37,897 bases of DNA from an uncultured Candidatus Marinamargulisbacteria bacterium (GTDB taxonomy: Bacteria; Margulisbacteria; Riflemargulisbacteria; GWF2-35-9): positions 1-37,897 of the forward strand of contig CAIWAN010000019.1 of the NCBI GenBank assembly GCA_903910705.1. The letters are read 5' to 3'. A model generated the notes under the pieces. It searched no databases. It saw only the letters and a program-made list of their open reading frames with translations, and was not told where the DNA came from. Position 1 is the first letter of the stretch. Each line of letters begins with the position of its first letter. A program made the position numbers and the translations under genes. Shown here piece after piece: positions 1 through 8,705 of the stretch.

Positions 1-43
1 TCTTCTGTATAGATAGGCGTTTGCCAGAGTTCGCCAATATCAA

Positions 44-1597
44 ATGGAAGCCACTTATCTGTGGCGGGTGTTGGGACGGTGCATACAAAGCGGTTTATCT
101 CAAATGAGAGTAGCACTCTACATTCGCGTATCCACCGAGCGGCAAGCCAACGAGGGCGACTCGCTCGAAGAACAAGAAAACGAGCTAAAGAAGTATTGTG
201 ACTTCCGAAAGTTCGCTATTCATCAGACCTACATCGAGCGAGGCAAATCCGGTGGCAACACCAATCGGCCCGAATATCAGAAGCTGGTTAAGGACATTCG
301 GCAAAAGAAGATCAACGCAGTTGTGGTCAAGAAGCTGGATCGGCTCAGCCGGTCGCTTCTCGACTTTGAGCAGCTCATGAACATCATGAATGAAAACGAG
401 GTGGAATTTATTTCCATCAAAGAGAACTTTGATACCACAACAGCGATGGGCAAAGCCATGCTTCGGGTTGCCTTGGTCTTTGCCCAGTTGGAACGGGAAC
501 AAACCTCGGAGCGCGTGAGTGATGTCATGACCCATCGAGCGAGTCTGGGGTTGTTCAATGGAGGGTGTCGTCCCTTTGGTTATTCCATCATCGAGAAAGA
601 GCTGGTGCCATACCCGAAAGAAAAACAGAGCATTGAACTGGTGTTCCAGAAGTTTCTGGAAACGCGTTCCACATCAGCTGTGGCGCATTACCTGAATGAC
701 AACGGGGTTCCGTATCGTGACGGCAAATCTTGGGACATTCGCCAAGTCCACAAGATGCTTCAGACGAGCCTGTATCTCGGCCATATTTTTTGGAAAGGCA
801 AAACTTACAATGGCATCCATCAACCCCTTATCTCGACCAAGACCTTCGAGAAAGTGCAGGCAATCTTTCGATCCAGAAACTTTACCAAAGCAACCAACAC
901 GACCCCAGCACTTTTCGCCAAACGGATCTTTTGCGGGGTATGCGGTTCGCCACTCGCTCCCAACTACGCCTACAACAGCCGGCAAATGAAGTATCTGTAT
1001 TATCGCTGTACCGGCTCCAAAAACGACAACAAGAAATGTGGATCTCGGCGTCCCTATTTCAATCTGGAACAGCTTGAAAAGCGGGTGATTGATATCGTTC
1101 TGTCGCTGTCTGAGGAGCAGTATTTTTTGCCCATCGAGAACAAAGCCCTCAAGCACAACGAACAGATCGCCGCCCGAGTTGCCGAGAAAGAAAAAGTTCT
1201 GGATCGGCTTGAAGAAAGCCTTTCGGACATCAAGACCCGCAAGGACAAATATCTAGATGGACTACTCGCTAGCCGTTTTTCGAGCAAGGAACGGGATCTC
1301 ATCACCACCAAGCTCAGTGAATTAGAGTCAGAGGAAAAACAGCTCAAAAGTCAGATTTTTCGCCAACAGACATTGATTATTCAAACAAAGGAAGAGGGTT
1401 TATCAATTACAGAAATCAAGAAGATGTTCATCCGTTATCGCTCGGAGCATCCTTTTGAAAGTCACCAGACCGAGCGCACCGAGCTATTTATGATTATCGA
1501 AAACATTACCTGTGCTGAGTCTCAACTGGAAATCCAGTTCAATCTACTACCATGGAAGGAGGTTTTTCCCCTTCGACAAGCTCAGGACAAGCTATGA
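44..1597 (+). CDS. Large serine recombinase (resolvase/integrase family)
   Basis: A site-specific DNA recombinase that would cut and rejoin DNA through a serine nucleophile, normally to integrate or excise a mobile element. Visible parts, numbered from the first ATG: resolvase N-terminal domain starting MRVALYIRVST (Ser30 the likely nucleophile) with the KLDRLSRSL arginine motif near residue 100, a recombinase domain, a zinc ribbon (CGVCG ... C ... C, about residues 297-335) and a coiled coil (about 385-450). The total of about 500 residues fits the large-serine family. The ATG at 104, directly before MRVALYIRVST, is the more natural start by homology, but neither ATG has a clear ribosome-binding site. 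The last nine residues (PLRQAQDKL) are read from a short dispersed repeat. No cargo genes are visible; they may lie to the left of the window. tRNA-Glu lies 116 bases downstream on the opposite strand. Confidence 0.93.
   Translation: MEATYLWRVLGRCIQSGLSQMRVALYIRVSTERQANEGDSLEEQENELKKYCDFRKFAIHQTYIERGKSGGNTNRPEYQKLVKDIRQKKINAVVVKKLDRLSRSLLDFEQLMNIMNENEVEFISIKENFDTTTAMGKAMLRVALVFAQLEREQTSERVSDVMTHRASLGLFNGGCRPFGYSIIEKELVPYPKEKQSIELVFQKFLETRSTSAVAHYLNDNGVPYRDGKSWDIRQVHKMLQTSLYLGHIFWKGKTYNGIHQPLISTKTFEKVQAIFRSRNFTKATNTTPALFAKRIFCGVCGSPLAPNYAYNSRQMKYLYYRCTGSKNDNKKCGSRRPYFNLEQLEKRVIDIVLSLSEEQYFLPIENKALKHNEQIAARVAEKEKVLDRLEESLSDIKTRKDKYLDGLLASRFSSKERDLITTKLSELESEEKQLKSQIFRQQTLIIQTKEEGLSITEIKKMFIRYRSEHPFESHQTERTELFMIIENITCAESQLEIQFNLLPWKEVFPLRQAQDKL
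1568..1592 (+). repeat. Short dispersed repeat forming the end of the recombinase gene
   Basis: The stretch CTTCGACAAGCTCAGGACAA (1571-1590) and its flanks encode PLRQAQDKL, a peptide I recall from the ends or middles of unrelated proteins in many candidate-phylum and Chloroflexi genomes. I read it as a small repetitive element that supplied a new C-terminus and stop codon. The sequence is visible; the repeat identity is from memory, and only one copy lies in this window. Confidence 0.4.
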
Positions 1598-1628
1598 AAT
1601 CCTGACACACTCTGTTCAACATTTCGCG

Positions 1629-1650
1629 GACATTTCAGCACTGAAATGTC
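1629..1650. repeat. Perfect 10-bp inverted repeat
   Basis: GACATTTCAG and CTGAAATGTC form perfect 10-base arms around a 2-base centre. A second, imperfect pairing is possible between GTTCAACATTTC (about 1615-1626) and GAAATGTCGAAC (1643-1654). There is no T-run on either side, so a simple terminator is unlikely. The GAAATGTC core resembles the subterminal motif of the insertion sequence at the other end of this window, so a recombination site or insertion-sequence remnant is possible. Confidence 0.55.
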
Positions 1651-1713
1651 GAACAATGAACGCCTTGAATACCTAGTCTCACTAAGCTAAACTGTTAGGG
1701 CTGAGCGGAGTTT

Positions 1714-1788
1714 TGGCAGCCCCACGGGGAATTGAACCCCGGTTTACAGGTTGAGAACCTGACGTCCTAACCACTAGACGATGGGGCC
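1714..1788 (-). tRNA. tRNA-Glu (anticodon CUC)
   Basis: The minus strand folds as a complete cloverleaf. The acceptor stem is GGCCCCA/TGGGGCT, the D-arm contains GTCTAGTGGTTAGGAC, the anticodon loop TTCTCAA gives CTC (reads GAG, Glu), and the T-arm is CGGGG-TTCAATT-CCCCG. The discriminator is G73 and CCA is encoded. The closing anticodon-stem pair is T-T and the first acceptor pair is G-U; both are minor oddities. It lies just downstream of the long tig-to-ADH operon with its own promoter. Confidence 0.95.
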
Positions 1789-1802
1789 ACTACGGCCTAG
1801 CG

Positions 1803-1832
1803 ATTATAGCAGGAGGGGCAACATTCGTTCAA
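1803..1832 (-). promoter_or_regulatory. Sigma70-type promoter for tRNA-Glu
   Basis: On the minus strand TTGAAC (-35) and TATAAT (-10, preceded by TGC, an extended -10) are 18 bases apart. The -10 ends 14 bases before the tRNA. The -35 overlaps the stop codon of the upstream dehydrogenase gene. Confidence 0.75.
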
Positions 1833-2947
1833 CCAAACAATTTCACAAGCAACCCATCTACATCCTCTGGGGTGATCACCCTCGGATTCATCGCCGTCGA
1901 GCCACTGCTTAAAACAAGTTGGATCATTTCGTCTCGACGCACGATCGGTCGCCCTTTAAATGCAGCAGGGATCTTCATCGCCAAAAGAAGCCCTTTGACC
2001 CGTTCGAGCAGATCGCCCCCCATAGATTGAGATAACAACATATAGGCCTCGCCCATGGCACTACGATTTAACTCCAGAGCAAGCGGCAAGCAAACCGCAC
2101 AAACCAATCCATGAGGAACCGAATAAAAGGCTCCCAAGGGATGTGCCATACCATGAACGATACCAAGCCCCGAATTGGTAAAACCAACCCCTGCCAGATA
2201 ACTGCCTTCAAGCAACATCTCTGATTTTTCTGGCACAAGAGGCTTTCCCTCCAACGCACTAAGATAAACGCTGGGCAGCGATTCAATAATGCGATTAAAC
2301 GCAGCAAACGCCATTCCTCGGGTAAAGGGGGTCGCCCCACGAGACACGTAAGACTCAATACTTTGTGTTAAGGCATCCAACCCCGAGTAGGCCACTTGCT
2401 CAGGTGACCGTCCCTCAAGGAGGTTCGCATCGAGGATAACGAGGTCTGCCATAAAGGACTCGTGTCGGATCGAGCGCTTATCTTGCGTCTTATCGTTGGT
2501 GATCACCGCATTGATCGTGGCCTCTGACCCCGACCCCGCCGTGGTGGGAATGGCATAAAAAGGAAGTCCGGGACGCTCTGGAACAGACCCCTTTTGATAG
2601 GCTTCGGGGTCTTGCTCGCCCCGATAGAGTCCAGCGGCGGCCTTGGTCACATCAAGGATAGAGCCACCCCCTATTCCCGCCAACCAGAGGGCTTTTTTCT
2701 TTTTGGCATAGGCGATCAGATGCCTGACATTCTCTAAAGTCGGCTCGCCGCCCTCGTAGGGATAAAAAAAGCCGTGCGGTTCGATTCGTCGTTGAAGATC
2801 TTTAAATTGCGGCTTTTTGCGAAACGAGGCCCCGTGAACGATCAGTCCGGGCCCTTTATTTTTTACATAGCTAGCGAGATCGAGGACTCGCCCACGGCCT
2901 GTCCACGTTATCTTGGGTAAAAAAAGGGATGAGCCTAAAAAACTCAT
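1829..2947 (-). CDS. Iron-containing alcohol dehydrogenase family protein
   Basis: A group III (iron-dependent type) NAD(P)-linked dehydrogenase, 372 residues, close to the family's usual 380. The nucleotide-binding motif GIGGGSILDVTK is at 91-102 and the conserved PTTAGSGSE at 134-142. Metal-site positions: Asp191 in GLDALTQSIESY, a histidine at 265 or 269 (HGMAHPLG), and His279 (VPHG). The second canonical ligand, a histidine four residues after the aspartate, is Gln195 here, as in some subfamilies, so the bound metal and substrate are uncertain. The start is an ATGA overlap with the upstream hydrolase, implying translational coupling. It is the last gene of the tig operon. The substrate (alcohol, aldehyde, glycerol-like polyol) cannot be told from sequence. 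Confidence 0.9.
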   Translation of the reverse strand: MSFLGSSLFLPKITWTGRGRVLDLASYVKNKGPGLIVHGASFRKKPQFKDLQRRIEPHGFFYPYEGGEPTLENVRHLIAYAKKKKALWLAGIGGGSILDVTKAAAGLYRGEQDPEAYQKGSVPERPGLPFYAIPTTAGSGSEATINAVITNDKTQDKRSIRHESFMADLVILDANLLEGRSPEQVAYSGLDALTQSIESYVSRGATPFTRGMAFAAFNRIIESLPSVYLSALEGKPLVPEKSEMLLEGSYLAGVGFTNSGLGIVHGMAHPLGAFYSVPHGLVCAVCLPLALELNRSAMGEAYMLLSQSMGGDLLERVKGLLLAMKIPAAFKGRPIVRRDEMIQLVLSSGSTAMNPRVITPEDVDGLLVKLFG

Positions 2948-3723
2948 AGCGGACTAATTTCTATTTCTAGTCCATCATAGGCTAGCTCGACCCCGTCAGG
3001 GAGTTCGGCATTGACCTTATCGTAATCAAGATCGTGTGTGGTGTGGATCAAATAGGCCTTCTTTGGGGCGATACGTTTGATCATGTCGAGGGTTTCGTCG
3101 ATATTCATATGGGTTGAATGTTGCCGATATCGTAGCGCATTGATCACGAGATGATCGATCCCTTTCAATTGGTCAACGGTTTCATCCGGCAGCGTCTTGA
3201 TATCGGTTAAATACGCCGCATTATGAAAACGATAGCCCAGAATACAGAGCGTGCCATGAAACGCTAACAGCGGCAAAACGGTGATACCCGCGACACCAAA
3301 GGGGTGATACGCAGGGATCTGAAGAAGTTCAATATCGGGAACCCCTCCCCCTCTTTGCTCCAAAGGCTCAAAAAAATAATAAAAAGTCCGTTGGATCCGC
3401 TCCGCTTCCGACCCCAAAATATAGACAGGGATCCGACCCGAGGTGGCATTCATTGCGCGGACATCATCCAGTCCACCGATATGATCGTGATGGGCATGCG
3501 TTAAAAGGATAGCATCCAATCGACGAATATGATGATTTAACGCTTGTTGGCGAAAATCCGCCGACGCATCAATGAGAATACTGTGTTTTTCGTCATGCAA
3601 CCAAGCCGACGTTCGAAGGCGTTTGTTTCGAGGGTTGGAACTGGTGCAAACCGGACATTGACACGCGATCTCCGGCACACCATGCGACGTTCCGGTCCCC
3701 AGTAATGTTAATTTTAGGGTCAT
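2944..3723 (-). CDS. PhnP-like MBL-fold metallohydrolase
   Basis: A metallo-beta-lactamase fold hydrolase, 259 residues, of the PhnP/YycJ-like type that cleaves phosphodiester bonds. Visible motifs: the N-terminal GTGTSHGVP loop, a C-x-C-x2-C zinc cluster (Cys21, Cys23, Cys26), and the two-metal site HAHHDH (His76, His78, Asp80, His81) with further histidines near the C-terminus (HTTHDLD). PhnP acts on cyclic ribose phosphates in phosphonate breakdown, but no phn genes are present, so a general cyclic-nucleotide or RNA-related phosphodiesterase is as likely. It is coupled by ATGA overlaps to pyrD upstream and to the dehydrogenase downstream. Confidence 0.88.
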   Translation of the reverse strand: MTLKLTLLGTGTSHGVPEIACQCPVCTSSNPRNKRLRTSAWLHDEKHSILIDASADFRQQALNHHIRRLDAILLTHAHHDHIGGLDDVRAMNATSGRIPVYILGSEAERIQRTFYYFFEPLEQRGGGVPDIELLQIPAYHPFGVAGITVLPLLAFHGTLCILGYRFHNAAYLTDIKTLPDETVDQLKGIDHLVINALRYRQHSTHMNIDETLDMIKRIAPKKAYLIHTTHDLDYDKVNAELPDGVELAYDGLEIEISPL

Positions 3724-4625
3724 GCCTTCAGTTTAAGCGTCGAGAGCGTCTCACCACTCGCCACCAAATAGGCTGAAAGTTGATCGACCAATTCGCCGGA
3801 TAAAGAGGGGCGCACAAAATTCATCATCCCCACCGAGACCGCATCGGCACCCACGAGTAAAAACTTGACCACATCCTCAACGGAGGCAACCCCACCCATG
3901 CCGATGATCGGAATATCTACGGATTGCGCCACATCGTAAACCGCTTTCAGGGCAATGGGCCGAATGGCAGGCCCAGATAATCCGGCTGAACCCCGTTTAA
4001 AAAATAGTGCCTTCTTGGCAATATCCACATCCATGCCAGGGATCGTATTGATCAAGGATAAGATATCGGCCCCTGACTCGACGGCGGTCTTGGCCAACGC
4101 GACAATATCGGGCACACTCGCCGACAATTTGACAATGAGGGGTTTAAGCGTCACCTTTCGCACCGCTTTGGTTAAGCGAGAAACCATCGGCAGATCCTGA
4201 CAAAAAGCAAGTCCACCCGCATCTACATTGGGGCAACTGATATTGAGTTCGATGGCATCGACACGGTCAACCTGATCGAGTCGTTTGGCCAGTTCGACAT
4301 TCTCTTCGAGTGAATGTCCTGCAATGTTAGCGATCACTTTTACGCGATCGAAGGCTTCCAGTTTTGGCAAGATAGAATCCATCAAAACGTCGATCCCATG
4401 ATTAGCCAACCCGATCGAATTCATCATACCCGAGGGTGTCTCGGCAATACGAGGCGGGGCGTTCCCCTCTCTGGGGTTGAGCGTTACACTCTTTAGCGTA
4501 ATGGCGCCCAATTTATTGATATCGAGATAATCGGCAAACTCGACCCCATATCCGAACGTTCCGGATGCCGTCACGATCGGGTTCTGAAGCGTAAGTGGCC
4601 CTAATTGAACGGTTGTCTTTACCAC
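3720..4625 (-). CDS. pyrD: Dihydroorotate dehydrogenase B, catalytic subunit
   Basis: Oxidises dihydroorotate to orotate in pyrimidine synthesis, passing electrons through FMN to the PyrK subunit and NAD+. Class 1B signature: LNISCPNVDAGG with catalytic Cys131, an FMN-contacting SGTFGYG loop near 21-27, and a C-terminal GMGGV phosphate-binding segment. The 301 residues match the family. The start is GTG at 4625, overlapping the end of pyrK by 7 bases, with GGAG about 9 bases upstream. Pairing with PyrK makes the NAD-linked class 1B assignment firm. Confidence 0.96.
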   Translation of the reverse strand: MVKTTVQLGPLTLQNPIVTASGTFGYGVEFADYLDINKLGAITLKSVTLNPREGNAPPRIAETPSGMMNSIGLANHGIDVLMDSILPKLEAFDRVKVIANIAGHSLEENVELAKRLDQVDRVDAIELNISCPNVDAGGLAFCQDLPMVSRLTKAVRKVTLKPLIVKLSASVPDIVALAKTAVESGADILSLINTIPGMDVDIAKKALFFKRGSAGLSGPAIRPIALKAVYDVAQSVDIPIIGMGGVASVEDVVKFLLVGADAVSVGMMNFVRPSLSGELVDQLSAYLVASGETLSTLKLKA

Positions 4626-5365
4626 AGCAACGCTCCATCAAAAACAGGTCCATCGCTGCATACTTTCTTATAACCGGACTTTGTCTCGATCACGCAGCCC
4701 AAACAAACACCAAAACCACAGGCCATTCGGGCCTCGAGGGACACTTCACAGCTCACACCCGCTCGCGCAGATGCCTCGACGATCTCTTTCATCATCGGGA
4801 TAGGGCCACAGGTCACAACATGCTGTGCCTCATGCTGGCGAATAACCTTCTCAAACCCTGCACAAACATAATGCCCAACCTCTTCATCCACATGGGTTTG
4901 AACGGGCAAATTTGCCCAAACCATCGCCTCTTGGCGTGTTCGGACGCCATGCAATATTTTGACCTCATTGTGCGCTTTAAGGCGATCATACAAATAGATA
5001 AGCGGGGCCACCCCGATCCCACCTCCAACCAAAAGGACTTTCTTCTTTTTAGGAAGCGTAAAGGTATTTCCGAGCGGACCAAGGAGTTCAACCTCATCGC
5101 CTTTTTGAAGAGTGGTCATAACGGTTGTCACGTCACCCTTTACTTTATAGAGAATTTGAATGGCCTCTTTGTCTGTGCCATAAATTGAAAACGGACGCTT
5201 TAATAAATTGGCGTTGGTTCGACTCGGTAGGGACACATTAACAAAATGACCGGGTTTGACCTGCCTGACGAGTTGCGGTTCACGGATAGAGATAATAAAC
5301 GTATTGGCCGCGACTTCACTTTGTCCAACAACGGTGCCTATTTGGATTTGTTTACGCTGTGACAT
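4619..5365 (-). CDS. pyrK: Dihydroorotate dehydrogenase B, electron-transfer subunit
   Basis: FAD- and [2Fe-2S]-containing partner of PyrD. Domains in order: an FAD-binding beta-barrel (residues about 1-100, with KRPFSIY), an NAD-binding ferredoxin-reductase domain (GGGIGVAPL, about 112-120), and a C-terminal 2Fe-2S loop with Cys217, Cys222, Cys225 and Cys236. Its 248 residues are typical. It overlaps the unknown GAF-like gene upstream by 28 bases and pyrD downstream by 7. Placement after lon instead of in a pyr operon is unusual. Confidence 0.95.
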   Translation of the reverse strand: MSQRKQIQIGTVVGQSEVAANTFIISIREPQLVRQVKPGHFVNVSLPSRTNANLLKRPFSIYGTDKEAIQILYKVKGDVTTVMTTLQKGDEVELLGPLGNTFTLPKKKKVLLVGGGIGVAPLIYLYDRLKAHNEVKILHGVRTRQEAMVWANLPVQTHVDEEVGHYVCAGFEKVIRQHEAQHVVTCGPIPMMKEIVEASARAGVSCEVSLEARMACGFGVCLGCVIETKSGYKKVCSDGPVFDGALLW

Positions 5366-6318
5366 TCAAGGATTTTCTTTGAAATAGATAATACCGACGA
5401 CAAGATCTCTGGGCTGATCCGTTGATGGAAAACCGTCTTCATCACGATCGTTAGTTTATCGGTTAGCGCAAATAAGGTAACAGGTCCGGGGCCCAACTCT
5501 TGAAAAAAATGATCCCCGCTATCTCGGACAGGATACTCGCCCACCTTTTTCAGTCCATCGATCGTCTTTCGATCATACGATTGTAAATACTCAACATGAA
5601 ACGCTCGGATCGGTTTATACAGCGCACTTCGACGCTCAAATAAGATCCCTTTTGTTGCACCATGTGCCTTGAGGATATAGCGAAGAATATGATCCGCGTG
5701 TCGTGCCTCATCGGTCTCATCACCCAGCTCATGTATGAACGAAATATAATCGCTCATTCGTGTTCGTTCATATTTTGACTCATAGCCCACATAGAGATCG
5801 TAATAGTGTCGTCCCCATGAGAACAAATGCGGCTTGAGCGCCTCACGCCAATCTGTATCAGCTTTTCGAGTTGCTTTTGTACAGGTTAATACAAACCCAA
5901 AGAGACCGGAATTTGAATCAACTAAGGGAAAGAAATCCGTAACGCCAAGATGTTGAAATAATCGCAATTCTGACCCCAACTGAGACTGGAACTCACTGGG
6001 CAGAAAAATATCGTCTTCAAAATAGGTGCGAACGTTTTGAAGCGAGTGATGATGAGGGTGAGATTTCAAGAGATCCACGATCAAGCTATCCTTTTCAAAG
6101 GTCAGGGCATCAACTTGAAGCGCATCTAACCCACGCCAGCTCGCCAACTGATAACGACCCTCTCGATGAATAAACAACATATAGTCCCGAATATCGACTT
6201 TTTTAAATTGGGCTTCGATCATCATCTCTTGTTCATGAAGAAGCGTGTTTCGAGGAGAGATCGGCTGAATATTAAGGGGGGCCTGAGTTTTTTTAGTCAT
6301 GAGTCGCGGAAAGGCCAT
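5338..6318 (-). CDS. Unknown protein, possibly GAF-like
   Basis: I do not recognise this family. The frame is open from a TTG at 6369 that overlaps the lon stop (TTGA). The ATG at 6318 with GGAAG just upstream is a better start and gives about 326 residues. There is no signal peptide or membrane segment. Two tandem alpha/beta stretches (about residues 40-170 and 190-320) with alternating hydrophobic strands, such as GLFGFVLTCTK and ATKGILFERR, suggest a pair of GAF-like sensor domains. No catalytic or output domain is visible. It sits between lon and pyrK and overlaps both, so it is co-translated with them; a regulatory or ligand-sensing role is inference only. Confidence 0.75.
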   Translation of the reverse strand: MAFPRLMTKKTQAPLNIQPISPRNTLLHEQEMMIEAQFKKVDIRDYMLFIHREGRYQLASWRGLDALQVDALTFEKDSLIVDLLKSHPHHHSLQNVRTYFEDDIFLPSEFQSQLGSELRLFQHLGVTDFFPLVDSNSGLFGFVLTCTKATRKADTDWREALKPHLFSWGRHYYDLYVGYESKYERTRMSDYISFIHELGDETDEARHADHILRYILKAHGATKGILFERRSALYKPIRAFHVEYLQSYDRKTIDGLKKVGEYPVRDSGDHFFQELGPGPVTLFALTDKLTIVMKTVFHQRISPEILSSVLSISKKILECHSVNKSK

Positions 6319-6365
6319 TGTACTTCCATTGTATGAAGGAAAAACCGACCTGACAAGCGACCTTT

Positions 6366-8705
6366 TCAACCCTCATCCAACCAAAATTTTTGTTTAATAA
6401 AGGGGCTCTGGGGAAAGACATGTTCCCAAACATCTTCAAGCGTCCGAACCCCAACAATTCGCATGGGTTCCTTAAGCAACTGTTTAACCTCTTCGACATC
6501 GTCCAGATTATCAACGGGGACTAAGACCGTGCGTATCCCTTCCCTCTCCGCTGCAAGCAGTTTTTCTCGCACCCCACCCACCGGCAAGACGCGACCATAA
6601 AGGGAAATCTCTCCTGTCATGGCAACCTTGGGAGACACGGGGCATTTCGAAAAAGCTGACAACAAGGCCACCGTTATCGCCACCCCAGCCGAGGGACCTT
6701 CTTTAGGAACCGCATTATCGGGGATATGCAGGTGAACATCAAACGCCTCATGGAACCGTTTTGGCAAACCGAGGTTTTTTGCCATCGATCGGACATAGCT
6801 CATAGCGGTCTGGGCCGACTCTTGCATGATCTCGCCCATCTTCCCTGTCATAATGACCTGACCTTTTCCAAAATAGGCCTTGGCCTCGATGGGCATGATC
6901 GTTCCTCCAGATTGAGTATAGGCGAGGCCCATCGCATAGCCGATGGTCGGTTTGATCGGGGCTATCGTTGGCTTGACCCTCGCAGCCCCAAGCCATTGAC
7001 GAAGCAAATCCTCGTTAAGCGTGGGGACCTTATTCGTCAGCAAGAGTTCCACGGCCAATTTTCGGGCGATCATTGCCAAGACCCGTTCTAGATCACGAAG
7101 TCCGGCCTCTCGGGTATAGGTTTGGATCAACCACTTTAACTGAGCAGGATCAAGCGCGATTTGCGTATCAGAGAGACCATTCTGGCGTGAAACGCGAGGA
7201 GTTAAATAGGTTCGCGCGATTTCGATCTTTTCATCCAAGGTATAGCCCGACAGCTCGATCAATTCCATACGATCTAAAAGCGGAGCGGGGATATCGGCCA
7301 CACTATTTGCCGTTGCAATAAAGAGCGCATCGCTGACATCAAAAGGGACATCCAAATAGTAATCGTGAAAACTCTTGTTCTGCTCTTTATCTAATATTTC
7401 GAGCATCACAGCCGCTGGATTGTGTTGAAATTGATGAGCTAATTTGTCGATCTCATCCAAAAGGATCACGGGGCTTCGCGACTTGGCGGTTCGCATCGCT
7501 TGAATAATTCGTCCCGGCATCGCCCCCACATAGGTTCGACGATGACCGCGAAGCTCGGCCTCATCATTCATCCCCCCCAATGAAATATCAACAAACGGAC
7601 GACCTAACACATCAGCAATAGACTTTGCGATACTTGTTTTACCCACCCCACTCGGCCCGACCAGACACAAAATTGATCCTTGAATATCTTGGGTCAATTT
7701 ATAAACCGCCAAGAACTCGAGTATCCGTTCTTTAACCTTGATCAACCCAAAGTGATGCCGATCAAGCGTTGTCCGAGCCTTGTCTAAATCAACGTCGACA
7801 GGTTTGACGGGTTCCCATGGCAAATCCAATATCCATTCCAACCAACTTTTGATGACACCCGCTTCGGATGAGAAACCCGATAGTTTTCGTAGTTTTCGGA
7901 TCTCTTGATCGACGTTTCCCCGCGCGCGTTCGGATAAAGGCAAAACGCCCAACCGTGTCTCATAGCTCACGATCTCGTCCGCATCATCGGACACCCCGCC
8001 AAGCTCGGCTTGGATCGCCTTGATCTTTTCCTTCAAATAAAACTCGCGTTGGGTCTGCTCCATCTTCCCTTTAATCGTCGAATGCAGTTGATCTTCAACT
8101 TGCAAGACCTCAACTTCTTTTCGGATCAGATCGATCAATAGCGTCGTTTTCTCCACCAACGTTTGGGCTTCCAGAATGCGCTGCTTGTCTTCTAATGGGA
8201 ACATCAAGAAATGCGTGATCGTATGAACGAGTTGGGGCAACTCCTTTTGCTTTAAAATTTCAAGGAGAACGGCCGAGGGGATTTTCTGACTCTTACCTAC
8301 GAGGACTTCCAGTTCATGTTTAAGGGTCGCCCTGAATGCTCTTTTTTCTGCTACGGATACATCGCCCACGAGTGAGACGATGCTTCCCTTCACCACATCA
8401 TGCGTGGTGCCGATCTTAAGCGTATCGATATGAAAGACCTGCTGCCCTTCAACCAACAACTTGATGGTCTTATCATCTATGGTTTCATTTTGAACAATTT
8501 TGGCAAGCACACCTATCGAGTAAATATCGTCTAGGCTTATGGTCTCAACCATTCGTCGCTGAAGGACTAAAACGACCCGTCCCCCATCCTTTTGGGCTGC
8601 CTTGTAAGCATTGACGGATTTGGTGCGACCCACAAAAACAGGAAAGACAACATCGGGAAGAACAACCGTGTTCTTCAGCGGAATAACGGGAACGTTAAGC
8701 GGCAT
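6366..8705 (-). CDS. lon: Lon ATP-dependent protease
   Basis: Cytosolic AAA+ protease that degrades misfolded and regulatory proteins. 779 residues, as usual for LonA. In order: LAN substrate-binding domain ([13 protein letters not shown] at the start), helical linker (the [13 protein letters not shown] region), AAA+ module with Walker A GPSGVGKT (near 350), Walker [11 protein letters not shown] and the sensor region, then the Ser-Lys protease domain with PKEGPSAG (Ser672) and GGVREK (Lys715). The start codon lies inside the last codons of clpX (11-base overlap). The tig-clpP-clpX-lon order is a classic bacterial arrangement. Confidence 0.98.
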   Translation of the reverse strand: MPLNVPVIPLKNTVVLPDVVFPVFVGRTKSVNAYKAAQKDGGRVVLVLQRRMVETISLDDIYSIGVLAKIVQNETIDDKTIKLLVEGQQVFHIDTLKIGTTHDVVKGSIVSLVGDVSVAEKRAFRATLKHELEVLVGKSQKIPSAVLLEILKQKELPQLVHTITHFLMFPLEDKQRILEAQTLVEKTTLLIDLIRKEVEVLQVEDQLHSTIKGKMEQTQREFYLKEKIKAIQAELGGVSDDADEIVSYETRLGVLPLSERARGNVDQEIRKLRKLSGFSSEAGVIKSWLEWILDLPWEPVKPVDVDLDKARTTLDRHHFGLIKVKERILEFLAVYKLTQDIQGSILCLVGPSGVGKTSIAKSIADVLGRPFVDISLGGMNDEAELRGHRRTYVGAMPGRIIQAMRTAKSRSPVILLDEIDKLAHQFQHNPAAVMLEILDKEQNKSFHDYYLDVPFDVSDALFIATANSVADIPAPLLDRMELIELSGYTLDEKIEIARTYLTPRVSRQNGLSDTQIALDPAQLKWLIQTYTREAGLRDLERVLAMIARKLAVELLLTNKVPTLNEDLLRQWLGAARVKPTIAPIKPTIGYAMGLAYTQSGGTIMPIEAKAYFGKGQVIMTGKMGEIMQESAQTAMSYVRSMAKNLGLPKRFHEAFDVHLHIPDNAVPKEGPSAGVAITVALLSAFSKCPVSPKVAMTGEISLYGRVLPVGGVREKLLAAEREGIRTVLVPVDNLDDVEEVKQLLKEPMRIVGVRTLEDVWEHVFPQSPFIKQKFWLDEG

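Noticed and set aside
1597-1713. Terminator for tRNA-Glu or for the recombinase
   Set aside because: The palindrome has no T-run on either side, so it is listed only as a repeat.
4595-5188. 197-codon open frame on the + strand opposite pyrK
   Set aside because: An antisense shadow of a well-conserved gene, with no ribosome site and no recognisable domain. Other long antisense frames (674-1156, 8756-9265) were rejected for the same reason.
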